Assembly (NCBI GenBank): GCA_946480585.1
Contig: CAMLKQ010000164.1
Location: forward strand, 1 to 5,514
DNA: 5,514 nucleotides
Reading direction: 5' to 3'
Source: an uncultured Kangiella sp.
GTDB taxonomy: Bacteria > Pseudomonadota > Gammaproteobacteria > Enterobacterales > DSM-103792
The notes beneath the pieces were generated by a model. The model saw nothing but the letters and a program-made list of their open reading frames with translations. It ran no database searches and was not told the origin of the DNA. The translations under genes and the position numbers were made by a program. Of the stretch, positions 1 to 5,514 are shown in pieces; position 1 is the first letter of the stretch; each line of letters starts with the position of its first letter.

Positions 1-2
1 TG

Positions 3-1634
3 CCGCTGCTGGTGTTGCTGCATTTGCTGTTGCTGCGCAGTGCCAGTGCCATCGCGCTGTGGCCACTTGTCACCAGCAGCCTCGGCTTGTTGCTGCTCGG
101 CATCCCGCTGCTCTGGCTCGCGCTCGCTTCGCAATTGCTCGCGCGCCAGCTAATTGCGGCACTGGCATTGTCACTGCTGGCGATGGCGCTGGTCGCCGCC
201 GCCGAACTGCAGACACTGCTGCCGACCCCGTTCGGTGTGTTCCGGCTGCTGCGCGACGGCGCGCTGCCGCTGGCGGCGTTGAGCTTTGTCGTTGCCAGCG
301 TGCTGCTATGGTGCAGCTTGATTCGGTCGCGGCAATGCAACCCGCGAGGCCTGCCGGCGCGTTTGCTGTTGCCCGTCCTGCTGCTGGCGACACTGGCCAG
401 CCTCGGCCTGCCACAGCGTTGGCAACCGGACAGCGCGCAGATGCTGAGCGAAACCGAACAACAAGCGCTGCAGAATTTGCCGGACTCGACCCGACTCATC
501 GTGGTCAGTGCCGATCCGGAACGGCAGCGCGACTACCTCGCCAGCTTGTCATTGTTGGCAGCCAGCAACGCCGCCGTGCAGCTGCAAGCGGTGCACCCCG
601 ATGCACTCAGCAGCGCCGAGCGCGATGCCTTGCCGGGCCGCGAAGGCGTATTGCTGTCAGTGGCCGGGCAATCCGCTTGGCTGAAATTGCCCACCGCCGA
701 TCTCGCCGCGCAATCGGTGCGTTGGCTGAGCCGGTTGCAACGTCGTAATGATCAATTTCTGGTGTTTCTCGAAGGCCACGGCGAGCGCAGCCTGTTTGGT
801 TCGCAAGCGCGCGATCTTGGCCAGTTGAAGCAAGCGCTCGATGCGATCGGCCTGCGCGCGCTGCCACTGCAATTGCAAGCCGGTTTGCAGATCCCGGCCA
901 ACACAGCAGCGCTGGTGCTCGCGTCGCCAACCAGCGCGCTGCTGCCGGCCGAGCAAACCGCGTTGGTCGAATTCATCGCGCGCGGTGGCAACCTGCTCTG
1001 GCTGCGCGAGCCGGATGAACCGGTTGATTTTGCCGCGCTGGAGCGCGCGCTCGGCGTTCGACGTCTCCCCGGCACCGTGCTCGATCTGGCCGGTGTGCAA
1101 CGCGGCACGCCGCATCCGGCGATAGCGATCATCGACAGTTATCCGGACCACGCGGCGGTCAAAGCCGTGCAGAGCCTTACCGCCCTGCCGTGGTCTGCAG
1201 CACTGGAATTTGACGCCGGCAGCGGCTTTCACGGCACCGCCATTCTGAACAGCAGCAGCGACAGCGTGCTGGTCACCGATCCGGATCAGCAAACGCTCGC
1301 AATCGATGCACCACGCGGCCGGTTTGCGCTCGGCTGGGCCTTGACCCGTATGAGCAACGAACAGGCACAACGGATCGCCGTGCTCGGCGATGGCCATTTC
1401 CTCGCCGACACCGCCATCAACAACTACGGCAACCGGGCACTTGCGCTCGCCGTATTGCAGTGGCTGGCGTTCGGCGACGATGCGATTGCAGCACCGGACC
1501 ACCGCGCTGCCGACGCCGACTTGCTGCCATCCGCCGGCTTGTTGAACTGGTATCGCTGGGGCCTGCCGGTGCTGTTGCCCTTGCTGTTGCTGCTGGGTCT
1601 GGGTGGCTATCAATGGCGCTGGCGCCGACAATAA
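3..1634 (+). CDS. GldG-family ABC transporter auxiliary protein fused to an ABC-2-type permease tail (5' partial)
   Basis: The frame is open to the left edge. The GTG at 12 is the first possible start, but it sits inside a leucine-rich membrane segment, so the real start is probably upstream. Numbering from that GTG, residues about 13-40, 46-66 and 84-104 look like the last spans of an ABC-2 permease. A further span (about 117-134) leads into an extracytoplasmic domain. That domain has GldG-family hallmarks: MLSETEQQAL (144-153), FLEGHGERS (252-260), GGNLLWLREPDEP (325-337) and RIAVLGDGHFLAD (454-466) followed by GNRALALAVLQWL. A C-terminal span (about 516-534) ends in a basic tail, WRWRRQ. 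In known systems GldG partners a GldF permease and a GldA ATPase in an envelope ABC complex; the substrate is unknown. An ATPase gene would be expected just upstream, outside the window. The stop is TAA at 1632-1634. The family call is good; the fusion is inferred from the hydrophobic N-terminal region, and no gliding function should be assumed. Confidence 0.78.
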   Translation, partial: PLLVLLHLLLLRSASAIALWPLVTSSLGLLLLGIPLLWLALASQLLARQLIAALALSLLAMALVAAAELQTLLPTPFGVFRLLRDGALPLAALSFVVASVLLWCSLIRSRQCNPRGLPARLLLPVLLLATLASLGLPQRWQPDSAQMLSETEQQALQNLPDSTRLIVVSADPERQRDYLASLSLLAASNAAVQLQAVHPDALSSAERDALPGREGVLLSVAGQSAWLKLPTADLAAQSVRWLSRLQRRNDQFLVFLEGHGERSLFGSQARDLGQLKQALDAIGLRALPLQLQAGLQIPANTAALVLASPTSALLPAEQTALVEFIARGGNLLWLREPDEPVDFAALERALGVRRLPGTVLDLAGVQRGTPHPAIAIIDSYPDHAAVKAVQSLTALPWSAALEFDAGSGFHGTAILNSSSDSVLVTDPDQQTLAIDAPRGRFALGWALTRMSNEQAQRIAVLGDGHFLADTAINNYGNRALALAVLQWLAFGDDAIAAPDHRAADADLLPSAGLLNWYRWGLPVLLPLLLLLGLGGYQWRWRRQ

Positions 1635-1660
1635 TGCCGTGCTGAAAACGAGTTCATCGC

Positions 1661-2485
1661 ATGCCTGAATTACCGGAAGTGGAAACCACCCGGCGCGGCC
1701 TCGAACCGCACGTGGTCGGTCAGCGCATCGAACAGCTGCTGGTGCGCGAAGCGCGGCTGCGCTGGCCGGTTGAACCGACGCTACCGCGACAACTGAAAAA
1801 TCGCGTTGTCGAAGCACTGGAACGGCGCGCCAAGTACTTGTTGTTCCGGTTCGAACACGGCACCGTGATCAGTCACCTGGGCATGTCCGGGTCGTGGCGG
1901 GTGATCACCGATGTCGCCAACAACGAACAGCCGTATCGCCTGCACGATCACCTCGCGCTCGCCCTCGGCAGCGGTGACGAGCTGCGCTACCACGATCCGC
2001 GCCGGTTCGGCTGTTTCCTGTTTACCAAGACGCCGGACGCGCATCCGCTGCTGACCGAACTTGGTCCGGAGCCGCTGGGCGACCAGTTTGACGGTGAATA
2101 CCTGTTCGCGTTGTCGCGCGGTCGCAAGGCGCCGATCAAAAGCTTTTTGATGGACAACCATGTCGTGGTCGGCGTCGGCAATATTTATGCGCAGGAAGCC
2201 TTGTTTCGCGCCGGCATCCATCCGCTGCGTCAGGCTGGCCGGGTCAGCCGCGAACGCTATCAGGTGCTGGCCGATGTGGTGCGCGAAATTCTCGGCTATG
2301 CGATCACCCGCGGCGGCACGACCTTGCGCGATTTTCTCAACAGCGATGGCGAGCCGGGTTATTTCGCGCAAGAATTGAATGTCTATGGCCGCGCCGGTGA
2401 GCGCTGCCATGCCTGTGGCAGCGTGATCAAGGAAGCGCGGCTGTCGAATCGCACTACCGGATACTGCCCGCAATGTCAGACCTGA
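1661..2485 (+). CDS. mutM: Formamidopyrimidine-DNA glycosylase (Fpg/MutM)
   Basis: Base-excision-repair enzyme that removes 8-oxoguanine and ring-opened purines and nicks the strand by beta,delta-elimination. Its 274 residues match the usual family length. The start is fixed by MPELPEVETTRRG: after Met removal, Pro2 is the Schiff-base nucleophile and Glu3 the catalytic acid. Other conserved elements are Lys58 in RRAKYLLF, the intercalating Met75 in HLGMSGSW, DPRRFG (112-117), GVGNIYAQEALF (171-182) with Asn174, and GGTTLRDF with DGEPGYF in the lesion-binding region. The C-terminal zinc finger is CX2C-X16-CX2C (Cys249, 252, 269, 272), with Arg264 in the hairpin loop. All key residues are present, so it should be active. 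It begins 26 nt after the upstream stop, with only a weak Shine-Dalgarno-like ACGAG at 1648-1652, which fits co-transcription. It overlaps the next gene by 13 nt. Confidence 0.98.
   Translation: MPELPEVETTRRGLEPHVVGQRIEQLLVREARLRWPVEPTLPRQLKNRVVEALERRAKYLLFRFEHGTVISHLGMSGSWRVITDVANNEQPYRLHDHLALALGSGDELRYHDPRRFGCFLFTKTPDAHPLLTELGPEPLGDQFDGEYLFALSRGRKAPIKSFLMDNHVVVGVGNIYAQEALFRAGIHPLRQAGRVSRERYQVLADVVREILGYAITRGGTTLRDFLNSDGEPGYFAQELNVYGRAGERCHACGSVIKEARLSNRTTGYCPQCQT
2473..2485 (+). promoter_or_regulatory. Stop/start overlap between mutM and the Yip1-family gene
   Basis: The ATG at 2473-2475 lies upstream of the mutM TGA (2483-2485) in a different frame, a 13-nt overlap. Such an arrangement usually allows ribosomes ending mutM to reinitiate, so production of the two proteins would be linked. 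It depends on the ATG 2473 start being the true one. Confidence 0.55.
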
Positions 2486-3099
2486 ACCCGTCCGATCACG
2501 CAACACCAGCAACACTGTCGATTTGGCGCGACATGTGGCTGAAACCGCGCGCCGTGTTGCGGCAGGAATTGGCGCGCCCGGCCGGTTGGCGGCACTGGGC
2601 GCCAGCGGTGCTCGCCGGTATCGCGGCAGTGCTGGAAACCTTCCTGCTGGTCACCACCGCACCCGAGGCGAAAACCAATCCGCAACAACTGGCGGCGGCC
2701 ACCGGCCAGTCACTGCTACTGACCGCGCTGTTGCTCGGGCCATTGTTCGGCATGTTGCATGTCGGTTTGATGGGGTTTCTGCTGCGTCACATCGGTCGCC
2801 TGTTCGGTGGTCAGTGCCAACCGGATGCCATGCGTCGCGGCATCAGCCTCGCGCTGGTGCCGCTGGCTTGGAGCCTGCTGCTGGTGCTGGCGGAAATGTG
2901 GTGGATTGGACAGCATGGCAAAGATGCTTGGGTGATGATCAGCACCGGCCTGCGTGCACTGCTGAACCTGTGGACCTTGCTGCTGCTGGCGATGAGCATT
3001 TCCGAAGTGCAGCAACTGTCGCTACGCCGTGCCGCCGGCACGCTCGCCGGCACCATTTTGCTGTTGATGTTGTTTCTGCTGTTGTTGCAACCGCGCTGA
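2473..3099 (+). CDS. Yip1-family integral membrane protein
   Basis: A 208-residue membrane protein with about five predicted spans (roughly residues 43-61, 80-105, 125-145, 160-177 and 189-205) and a hydrophilic N-terminus. The layout fits the bacterial Yip1/DUF1282 family: an N-terminal IWRDMWLKPRAVLRQEL amphipathic segment, a long hydrophobic pair around LFGMLHVGLMGFLL, a Gly-Gly turn (112-113), an ALVPLAW span, and the terminal W-x-LLLLAMSISEVQQLSLRRA pattern, which resembles the family's conserved end. The molecular role of bacterial members is not established. The start at ATG 2473 lies inside mutM (13-nt overlap), suggesting translational coupling; no strong Shine-Dalgarno precedes it. 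An internal ATG at 2533 (MWLKPR) is an alternative that would remove the overlap. The family call rests on topology and pattern, not a profile search. Confidence 0.75.
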   Translation: MSDLNPSDHATPATLSIWRDMWLKPRAVLRQELARPAGWRHWAPAVLAGIAAVLETFLLVTTAPEAKTNPQQLAAATGQSLLLTALLLGPLFGMLHVGLMGFLLRHIGRLFGGQCQPDAMRRGISLALVPLAWSLLLVLAEMWWIGQHGKDAWVMISTGLRALLNLWTLLLLAMSISEVQQLSLRRAAGTLAGTILLLMLFLLLLQPR

Positions 3100-3117
3100 C
3101 GCGCCACGGACCCGTTG

Positions 3118-3612
3118 ATGAAACCGAATGAACCCAGCGCCAGTGAAGCGTTTTGGCAATTCTCGTTGTCGTTCTATTGCCTGAACGGCGTCGAGCAGGC
3201 GCTGCTGACCTTGCAGGACACTTACGGGCTCGACGTCAACTGCCTGCTGTACGCCTATTGGCATGGCGCCAGTGGCCGCGGCGCCATCGGCAAACTGGAA
3301 TGGCAAGCATTGCAGGCCAGCGTCAACGGCCTCGCGGAACATGTCGCCGCCTTGCGCGCACTGCGCAAGGAAGCCAAGTTGATGGCCATTCCGAGTTATT
3401 ACCAAGCCTTGAAGGATGCCGAACTCGCCGGCGAGAAAGCCATTCAGCAACGGCTGGCGCAGCAGGCGCGGCAAATCAGCAGCAAATCTGACCGCGCGGC
3501 GGCCATCCAAAAATCGATCAGCAGTTATCTGGACGTCGCGCATCGCAGCGTGCCGACTGCCACCAGCCAATTGCTCGATGCGCTCGGTCAACAGGCGTTA
3601 CAGCAAGCCTGA
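3118..3612 (+). CDS. TIGR02444 family protein (DUF2390), function unknown
   Basis: A 164-residue soluble protein with no signal peptide or membrane span. Residues 12-48 carry the family signature: FWQFSLSFY, then GVEQALLTLQD, then GLDVNCLLYAYW. The rest is helical and rich in Ala, Gln and Leu, including charged stretches such as ALRKEAKLMAIPSYYQALKD and a Gln-rich C-terminus. The family is known from proteobacteria and has no assigned biochemical function. I chose ATG 3118 over the adjacent in-frame TTG 3115: ATG is the standard start and a weak ACGGA (3106-3110) lies 7 nt upstream. It follows the Yip1-family gene by 18 nt with no terminator between, so it is probably the last gene of that transcription unit; a small hairpin sits just after its stop. 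Confidence 0.85.
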   Translation: MKPNEPSASEAFWQFSLSFYCLNGVEQALLTLQDTYGLDVNCLLYAYWHGASGRGAIGKLEWQALQASVNGLAEHVAALRALRKEAKLMAIPSYYQALKDAELAGEKAIQQRLAQQARQISSKSDRAAAIQKSISSYLDVAHRSVPTATSQLLDALGQQALQQA

Positions 3613-3723
3613 CGTCAATCCTCCGTCACCCGACGGAACTCGCGATCCATTCCGCGCTCCAAGCTCGCCCAGCAATTGTCGCGCGAGTGCGCCGGCGTGC
3701 GTATATCTGTTTTTCTCGTCTCT
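3613..3723. other. Intergenic gap before the lipoprotein gene
   Basis: This is the only intergenic stretch over 30 nt in the window. It contains the 3622-3637 hairpin, a GC-rich patch (3681-3697, including palindrome CGCCGGCG at 3690-3697) and a T5 run (3710-3714). A TATATC at 3702-3707 might be a -10 element, but no -35 with good spacing is visible. If the lipoprotein starts at 3697 or 3676, the gap shortens accordingly. Confidence 0.5.
3622..3637 (+). other. Small perfect hairpin after the TIGR02444 gene
   Basis: TCCGTC (3622-3627), a loop ACCC (3628-3631) and GACGGA (3632-3637) form a perfect 6-bp stem with a tetraloop, 9 nt after the TGA at 3610-3612. No T-run follows (next bases ACTCGCGA), so it does not qualify as a standard intrinsic terminator. 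It could act as a weak terminator, a 3' mRNA-stabilising structure, or be chance in GC-rich DNA. Confidence 0.35.
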
Positions 3724-4086
3724 ATGTTGCCGGCGATAGCGCGACGCGGGCCGATCACGGCACTGCTGACCTGCTCGCTGCTGCCGTTGGCCGGTTGTGG
3801 CAGCGCCTCGCGACCGTTTCAGCCCAGCACGGTCTATCAACCACCGGAAGCCGGCCCCGCTTGCACCGAGCTGGGCTGCCCGATCGGTTACGCCGCACCG
3901 CCGGAACGACTCACGGTGGCAACCGAATTACAGCGCGAGTTTGATCGCTGCCTTGCGATCGGTGTCAGTGCCGATTGCGTGCAGGAAGCCTTTGCCACGG
4001 TCCGGAAAAGTCAGGGCCTTGATGAACGCCCGCCAACCGGGACGGTGACCATTCGCAAAGTGCCGGCAGCGGAGGCCGACAACTGA
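3724..4086 (+). CDS. Small putative lipoprotein with two cysteine pairs
   Basis: A 120-residue protein that I do not recognise as a named family. The N-terminus is a lipoprotein signal: Arg7-Arg8, a hydrophobic stretch ITALLTCSLLPLAG, and a lipobox LAGC that places the lipidated Cys at residue 25. The residues after it are Gly-Ser, not Asp, which suggests outer-membrane sorting by the Lol rule. The mature part (about 96 residues) has a Pro-rich linker (PFQPSTVYQPPEAGP), then Cys47-X4-Cys52 and Cys76-X8-Cys85, which could form disulfides in the periplasm. The tail (TGTVTIRKVPAAEADN) is polar. I chose ATG 3724 because it gives a normal 25-residue signal; in-frame GTG 3697 or TTG 3676 would lengthen the n-region. 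No Shine-Dalgarno precedes 3724: the upstream sequence is pyrimidine-rich (CTGTTTTTCTCGTCTCT). It is separated from the upstream operon by 111 nt and may have its own promoter. Confidence 0.7.
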   Translation: MLPAIARRGPITALLTCSLLPLAGCGSASRPFQPSTVYQPPEAGPACTELGCPIGYAAPPERLTVATELQREFDRCLAIGVSADCVQEAFATVRKSQGLDERPPTGTVTIRKVPAAEADN

Positions 4087-4090
4087 CGCA

Positions 4091-4696
4091 TCACAACCAA
4101 CCTTTTTCCCGCGCCAGCCGCGCCGCATCGGTGCGATTGCGGGCACCGAGCTTGCTGATCGCCTCAGACAGATAATTGCGCACCGTGCCTTCCGACAGCT
4201 GCAGTTGCGCAGCGATGTCGGCATTGCCCTGACCGTCGCCGGCCAAGCGCAATACCGCGCGCTCACGTTCGGTCAGTGGGTCCGGTTCTTCCCAGGCGGC
4301 GGCGGCCAACGTCGGATCAATCGCGCGGCCGCCGCGCTGAACATTGCGAATCGCCGTTGCCAGTTGTTCGGCCGGTGCATCTTTCAGCAAATAGCCACGG
4401 ACACCGGCATCGAGTGCGCGGCGCAAAAATCCGCTGCGAGCGAACGTGGTCAGAATGATGACGCGCAGGGCCGGGTAGCGCTCGCGCACCCGCGCCGCCA
4501 AATCGAGCCCGCTGTCGGCACCGAGTTCGATGTCCGTCAACAGCACGTGTAAATCCGGCTGCGTCGCCAGCACCGTCTCGGCGTCAGCAACGCTCGCCAC
4601 TGCCGCGACGATTTCGATATCGGCTTCGAGCCCGAGCAACGCAGCGAGGGCGCCGCGCACCATCGCCTGATCTTCAACCAACAACACCCGGATCAT
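4091..4696 (-). CDS. NarL/DesR-type two-component response regulator
   Basis: A 201-residue DNA-binding regulator, the usual length for the NarL/FixJ family. The receiver domain (about residues 1-120) has the acidic pocket Glu8-Asp9, the phospho-acceptor Asp55 in LLTDIELG (codon 4532-4534), the switch Thr83 in IILTTFARSGF and Lys105 in GYLLKDAPAEQLATAI. The LuxR-type helix-turn-helix (about 137-200) starts with LTERERAVLRL and has the recognition helix in LSEGTVRNYLSEAISKLG; it ends NRTDAARLAREKGWL. These segments closely resemble Bacillus DesR, including ILTTFAR, GYLLKD, GTVRNY and the terminal EKGW. One oddity is that the usual Pro four residues after the phospho-Asp is Gly59. ATG 4694-4696 overlaps the kinase stop (ATGA), with GGCGGA nine bases upstream as ribosome site. 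It should act on promoters together with the preceding kinase; targets are not visible here. Confidence 0.93.
   Translation of the reverse strand: MIRVLLVEDQAMVRGALAALLGLEADIEIVAAVASVADAETVLATQPDLHVLLTDIELGADSGLDLAARVRERYPALRVIILTTFARSGFLRRALDAGVRGYLLKDAPAEQLATAIRNVQRGGRAIDPTLAAAAWEEPDPLTERERAVLRLAGDGQGNADIAAQLQLSEGTVRNYLSEAISKLGARNRTDAARLAREKGWL
4693..4696 (-). promoter_or_regulatory. ATGA kinase/regulator translational coupling site
   Basis: Read on the minus strand, ATGA holds the regulator's ATG (4696-4694) and the kinase's TGA (4695-4693). This is the classic 4-nt overlap for coupled translation of a sensor and its partner. Confidence 0.9.
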
Positions 4697-5514
4697 GATG
4701 CGGATTCCGCCGGCAGCGGCAAGCGCACCCGGATGCGATGGCCATTGCCGCTGGCAAATTCCAGTTCACCTTGCAAGGTCAGCACCCGCTCGCGCATGCC
4801 GCGCAAGCCGTTGCCTTCGGCACCGACCGGCGCCTCGCCATCGTCCTGCACCAACAACTCGATTTGACCGGGCAAACGGCTGAGCCGGATTTCGCACTGG
4901 CGGGCACGGGCATGGCGAATGACATTGGTGACCGCTTCGCGCACAACAAAGCTGAGCACGTTTTCGTGCGCCGGCGGCAGCGTCATCGCCGGCACTTGGA
5001 TCTGCGCCTGGATGTTGACCACCTGCAGGGCCTGACTGAGCCGTTTCAGTTCCTGTTGCAGGCCGCTGCCGCGATAACCGGCGACCGCTTCGCGAACTTC
5101 CTGCAGCGCGTCGCGCGCCGCCGTTTCGATGTCAGCGACCTCCGTTTTGGCGCGTGCCGGATCGCGGTCAAGCAGCTTGCGCGCGAGCTCGGCTTTGAGT
5201 GCAATCAGGCTCAGCGTGTGACCGAGCAGGTCATGCAGATCGCGGGCGATGCGTTCGCGCTCGGCAAGGCCGGCGAGGTATTCGATCTCTTCCTGCTGGC
5301 GCAGCAATTTTTCCCGGGCGCGGGTGCGCGCGCCTTCCTGGACATTGACCAAACCGATCAGCGCGGTGATCGCCATGCTGGGTGCCCACAACCAGAGCGG
5401 CGGCTGCCACAGCAGCGTCCAGAGCGCCATCAGCAGCAACACCGCGCACACATGGAGAAGCCCACGCCGCGGCTCAGCATAATGGGCCGACAACGCGGCG
5501 GCATAAACAAACAG
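4693..5514 (-). CDS. DesK-like sensor histidine kinase (HisKA_3 family; 5' partial at right edge)
   Basis: The reading frame stays open to the window edge (last codon 5512-5514). The TTG at 5491-5493 is the only start-like codon near there and falls inside what reads as membrane sequence, so the gene very likely begins beyond the window. Numbering from that TTG: two visible spans (about 11-29 and 33-51); a Glu/Arg-rich coiled linker (60-80); the HisKA_3 dimerisation helix with phospho-His87 in ERIARDLHDLLGHTLSLI (codon 5233-5235); then the ATPase domain with the N-box REAVTNVIRHARA (Asn190, codon 4924-4926), the G1 motif DDGEAP (217-222) and the glycine motif GNGLRGMRER (227-236). The catalytic residues look intact. 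The H-box region strongly resembles Bacillus DesK, and a DesK-like kinase would have about four or five spans, so roughly 70-110 N-terminal residues may be missing. Together with the regulator it forms a coupled operon. The sensed signal is unknown; membrane lipid state is a guess by analogy. Confidence 0.9.
   Translation of the reverse strand: MFVYAAALSAHYAEPRRGLLHVCAVLLLMALWTLLWQPPLWLWAPSMAITALIGLVNVQEGARTRAREKLLRQQEEIEYLAGLAERERIARDLHDLLGHTLSLIALKAELARKLLDRDPARAKTEVADIETAARDALQEVREAVAGYRGSGLQQELKRLSQALQVVNIQAQIQVPAMTLPPAHENVLSFVVREAVTNVIRHARARQCEIRLSRLPGQIELLVQDDGEAPVGAEGNGLRGMRERVLTLQGELEFASGNGHRIRVRLPLPAESAS
4706..4711 (-). promoter_or_regulatory. Ribosome binding site of the response regulator
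   Basis: Minus-strand GGCGGA, nine bases before the regulator's ATG and inside the 3' end of the kinase gene. It is a moderate match to the GGAGG consensus at normal spacing and supports the ATG at 4696 as start. Confidence 0.5.

Noticed and set aside
12..14. GTG at 12 as the true start of the GldG-like gene
   Set aside because: The frame is open to the edge and the codons before it also encode hydrophobic Leu-rich residues, so the gene most likely begins upstream.
1..120. CTG/TTG-rich stretches as a tandem repeat
   Set aside because: They are explained by leucine codons in membrane segments; there is no fixed repeat unit.
657..1817. A 386-codon open frame on the minus strand across the GldG-like gene and mutM
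   Set aside because: It lies antisense to two well-supported genes, is rich in Arg, Gln and Ala, shows no recognisable motif, and crosses a gene boundary. It is a GC-rich shadow frame.
1781..2515. A 244-codon minus-strand open frame opposite mutM
   Set aside because: mutM is certain on the plus strand. The antisense product has no family motif and reads as low-complexity shadow sequence.
2523..3131. A 202-codon plus-strand frame overlapping the Yip1-family gene
   Set aside because: The product is Arg/Ala/Gly-rich with no hydrophobic pattern or motif, while the competing frame gives clear membrane spans.
3676..3707. Sigma70 promoter with -35 TTGTCG (3676-3681) and -10 TATATC (3702-3707)
   Set aside because: The spacer is 20 nt, longer than the normal 16-18, and both boxes are imperfect. 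It is kept only as a weak possibility.
3681..3714. GC-rich inverted segment followed by a T5 run as an intrinsic terminator
   Set aside because: The only clean stem is 4 bp (GCGC-GAGT-GCGC, 3681-3692) and the T-run starts about 18 nt later, too far for a working terminator.
5491..5493. TTG as the true start of the histidine kinase
   Set aside because: The frame continues to the window edge, and a DesK-like kinase needs more membrane spans than the two that would remain.

Overview
This 5.5-kb window comes from a GC-rich (about 60%, judged by eye) proteobacterium. A gammaproteobacterium is most likely, because it carries a TIGR02444-type gene, a classical MutM, a GldG-type ABC auxiliary protein and a small lipoprotein. 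The genus cannot be fixed from the sequence. Coding density is very high, and I see no mobile elements, tRNA or rRNA genes, or CRISPR.

Plus-strand block (left edge to 4086): (i) a 5'-truncated membrane protein that combines the tail of an ABC-2-type permease with a GldG-like ABC auxiliary domain; (ii) mutM, formamidopyrimidine-DNA glycosylase; (iii) a five-span Yip1-family membrane protein whose start overlaps the end of mutM by 13 nt; (iv) a TIGR02444-family protein of unknown function; (v) after a 111-nt gap holding a small hairpin, a short cysteine-containing lipoprotein. Genes i to iv are spaced by 26, -13 and 18 nt and look like one transcription unit, although their functions (export, DNA repair, unknown membrane role) are not obviously linked.

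Minus-strand block (right edge to 4091): a NarL/DesR-type two-component system transcribed leftward. The histidine kinase is cut by the right edge, so its N-terminal membrane sensor is mostly missing. The response regulator follows with an ATGA stop/start overlap, so the two are almost certainly translated in a coupled way. In motifs and layout the pair resembles the DesK/DesR membrane-fluidity system of Bacillus, but no desaturase or transporter target lies in the window. The two blocks converge with only 4 nt between stop codons (4087-4090).

I found no clear evidence of a wholly new system. The points most worth a second look are the permease-GldG fusion, the response regulator lacking the usual proline after its phospho-Asp, the orphan lipoprotein and the tight convergent junction.
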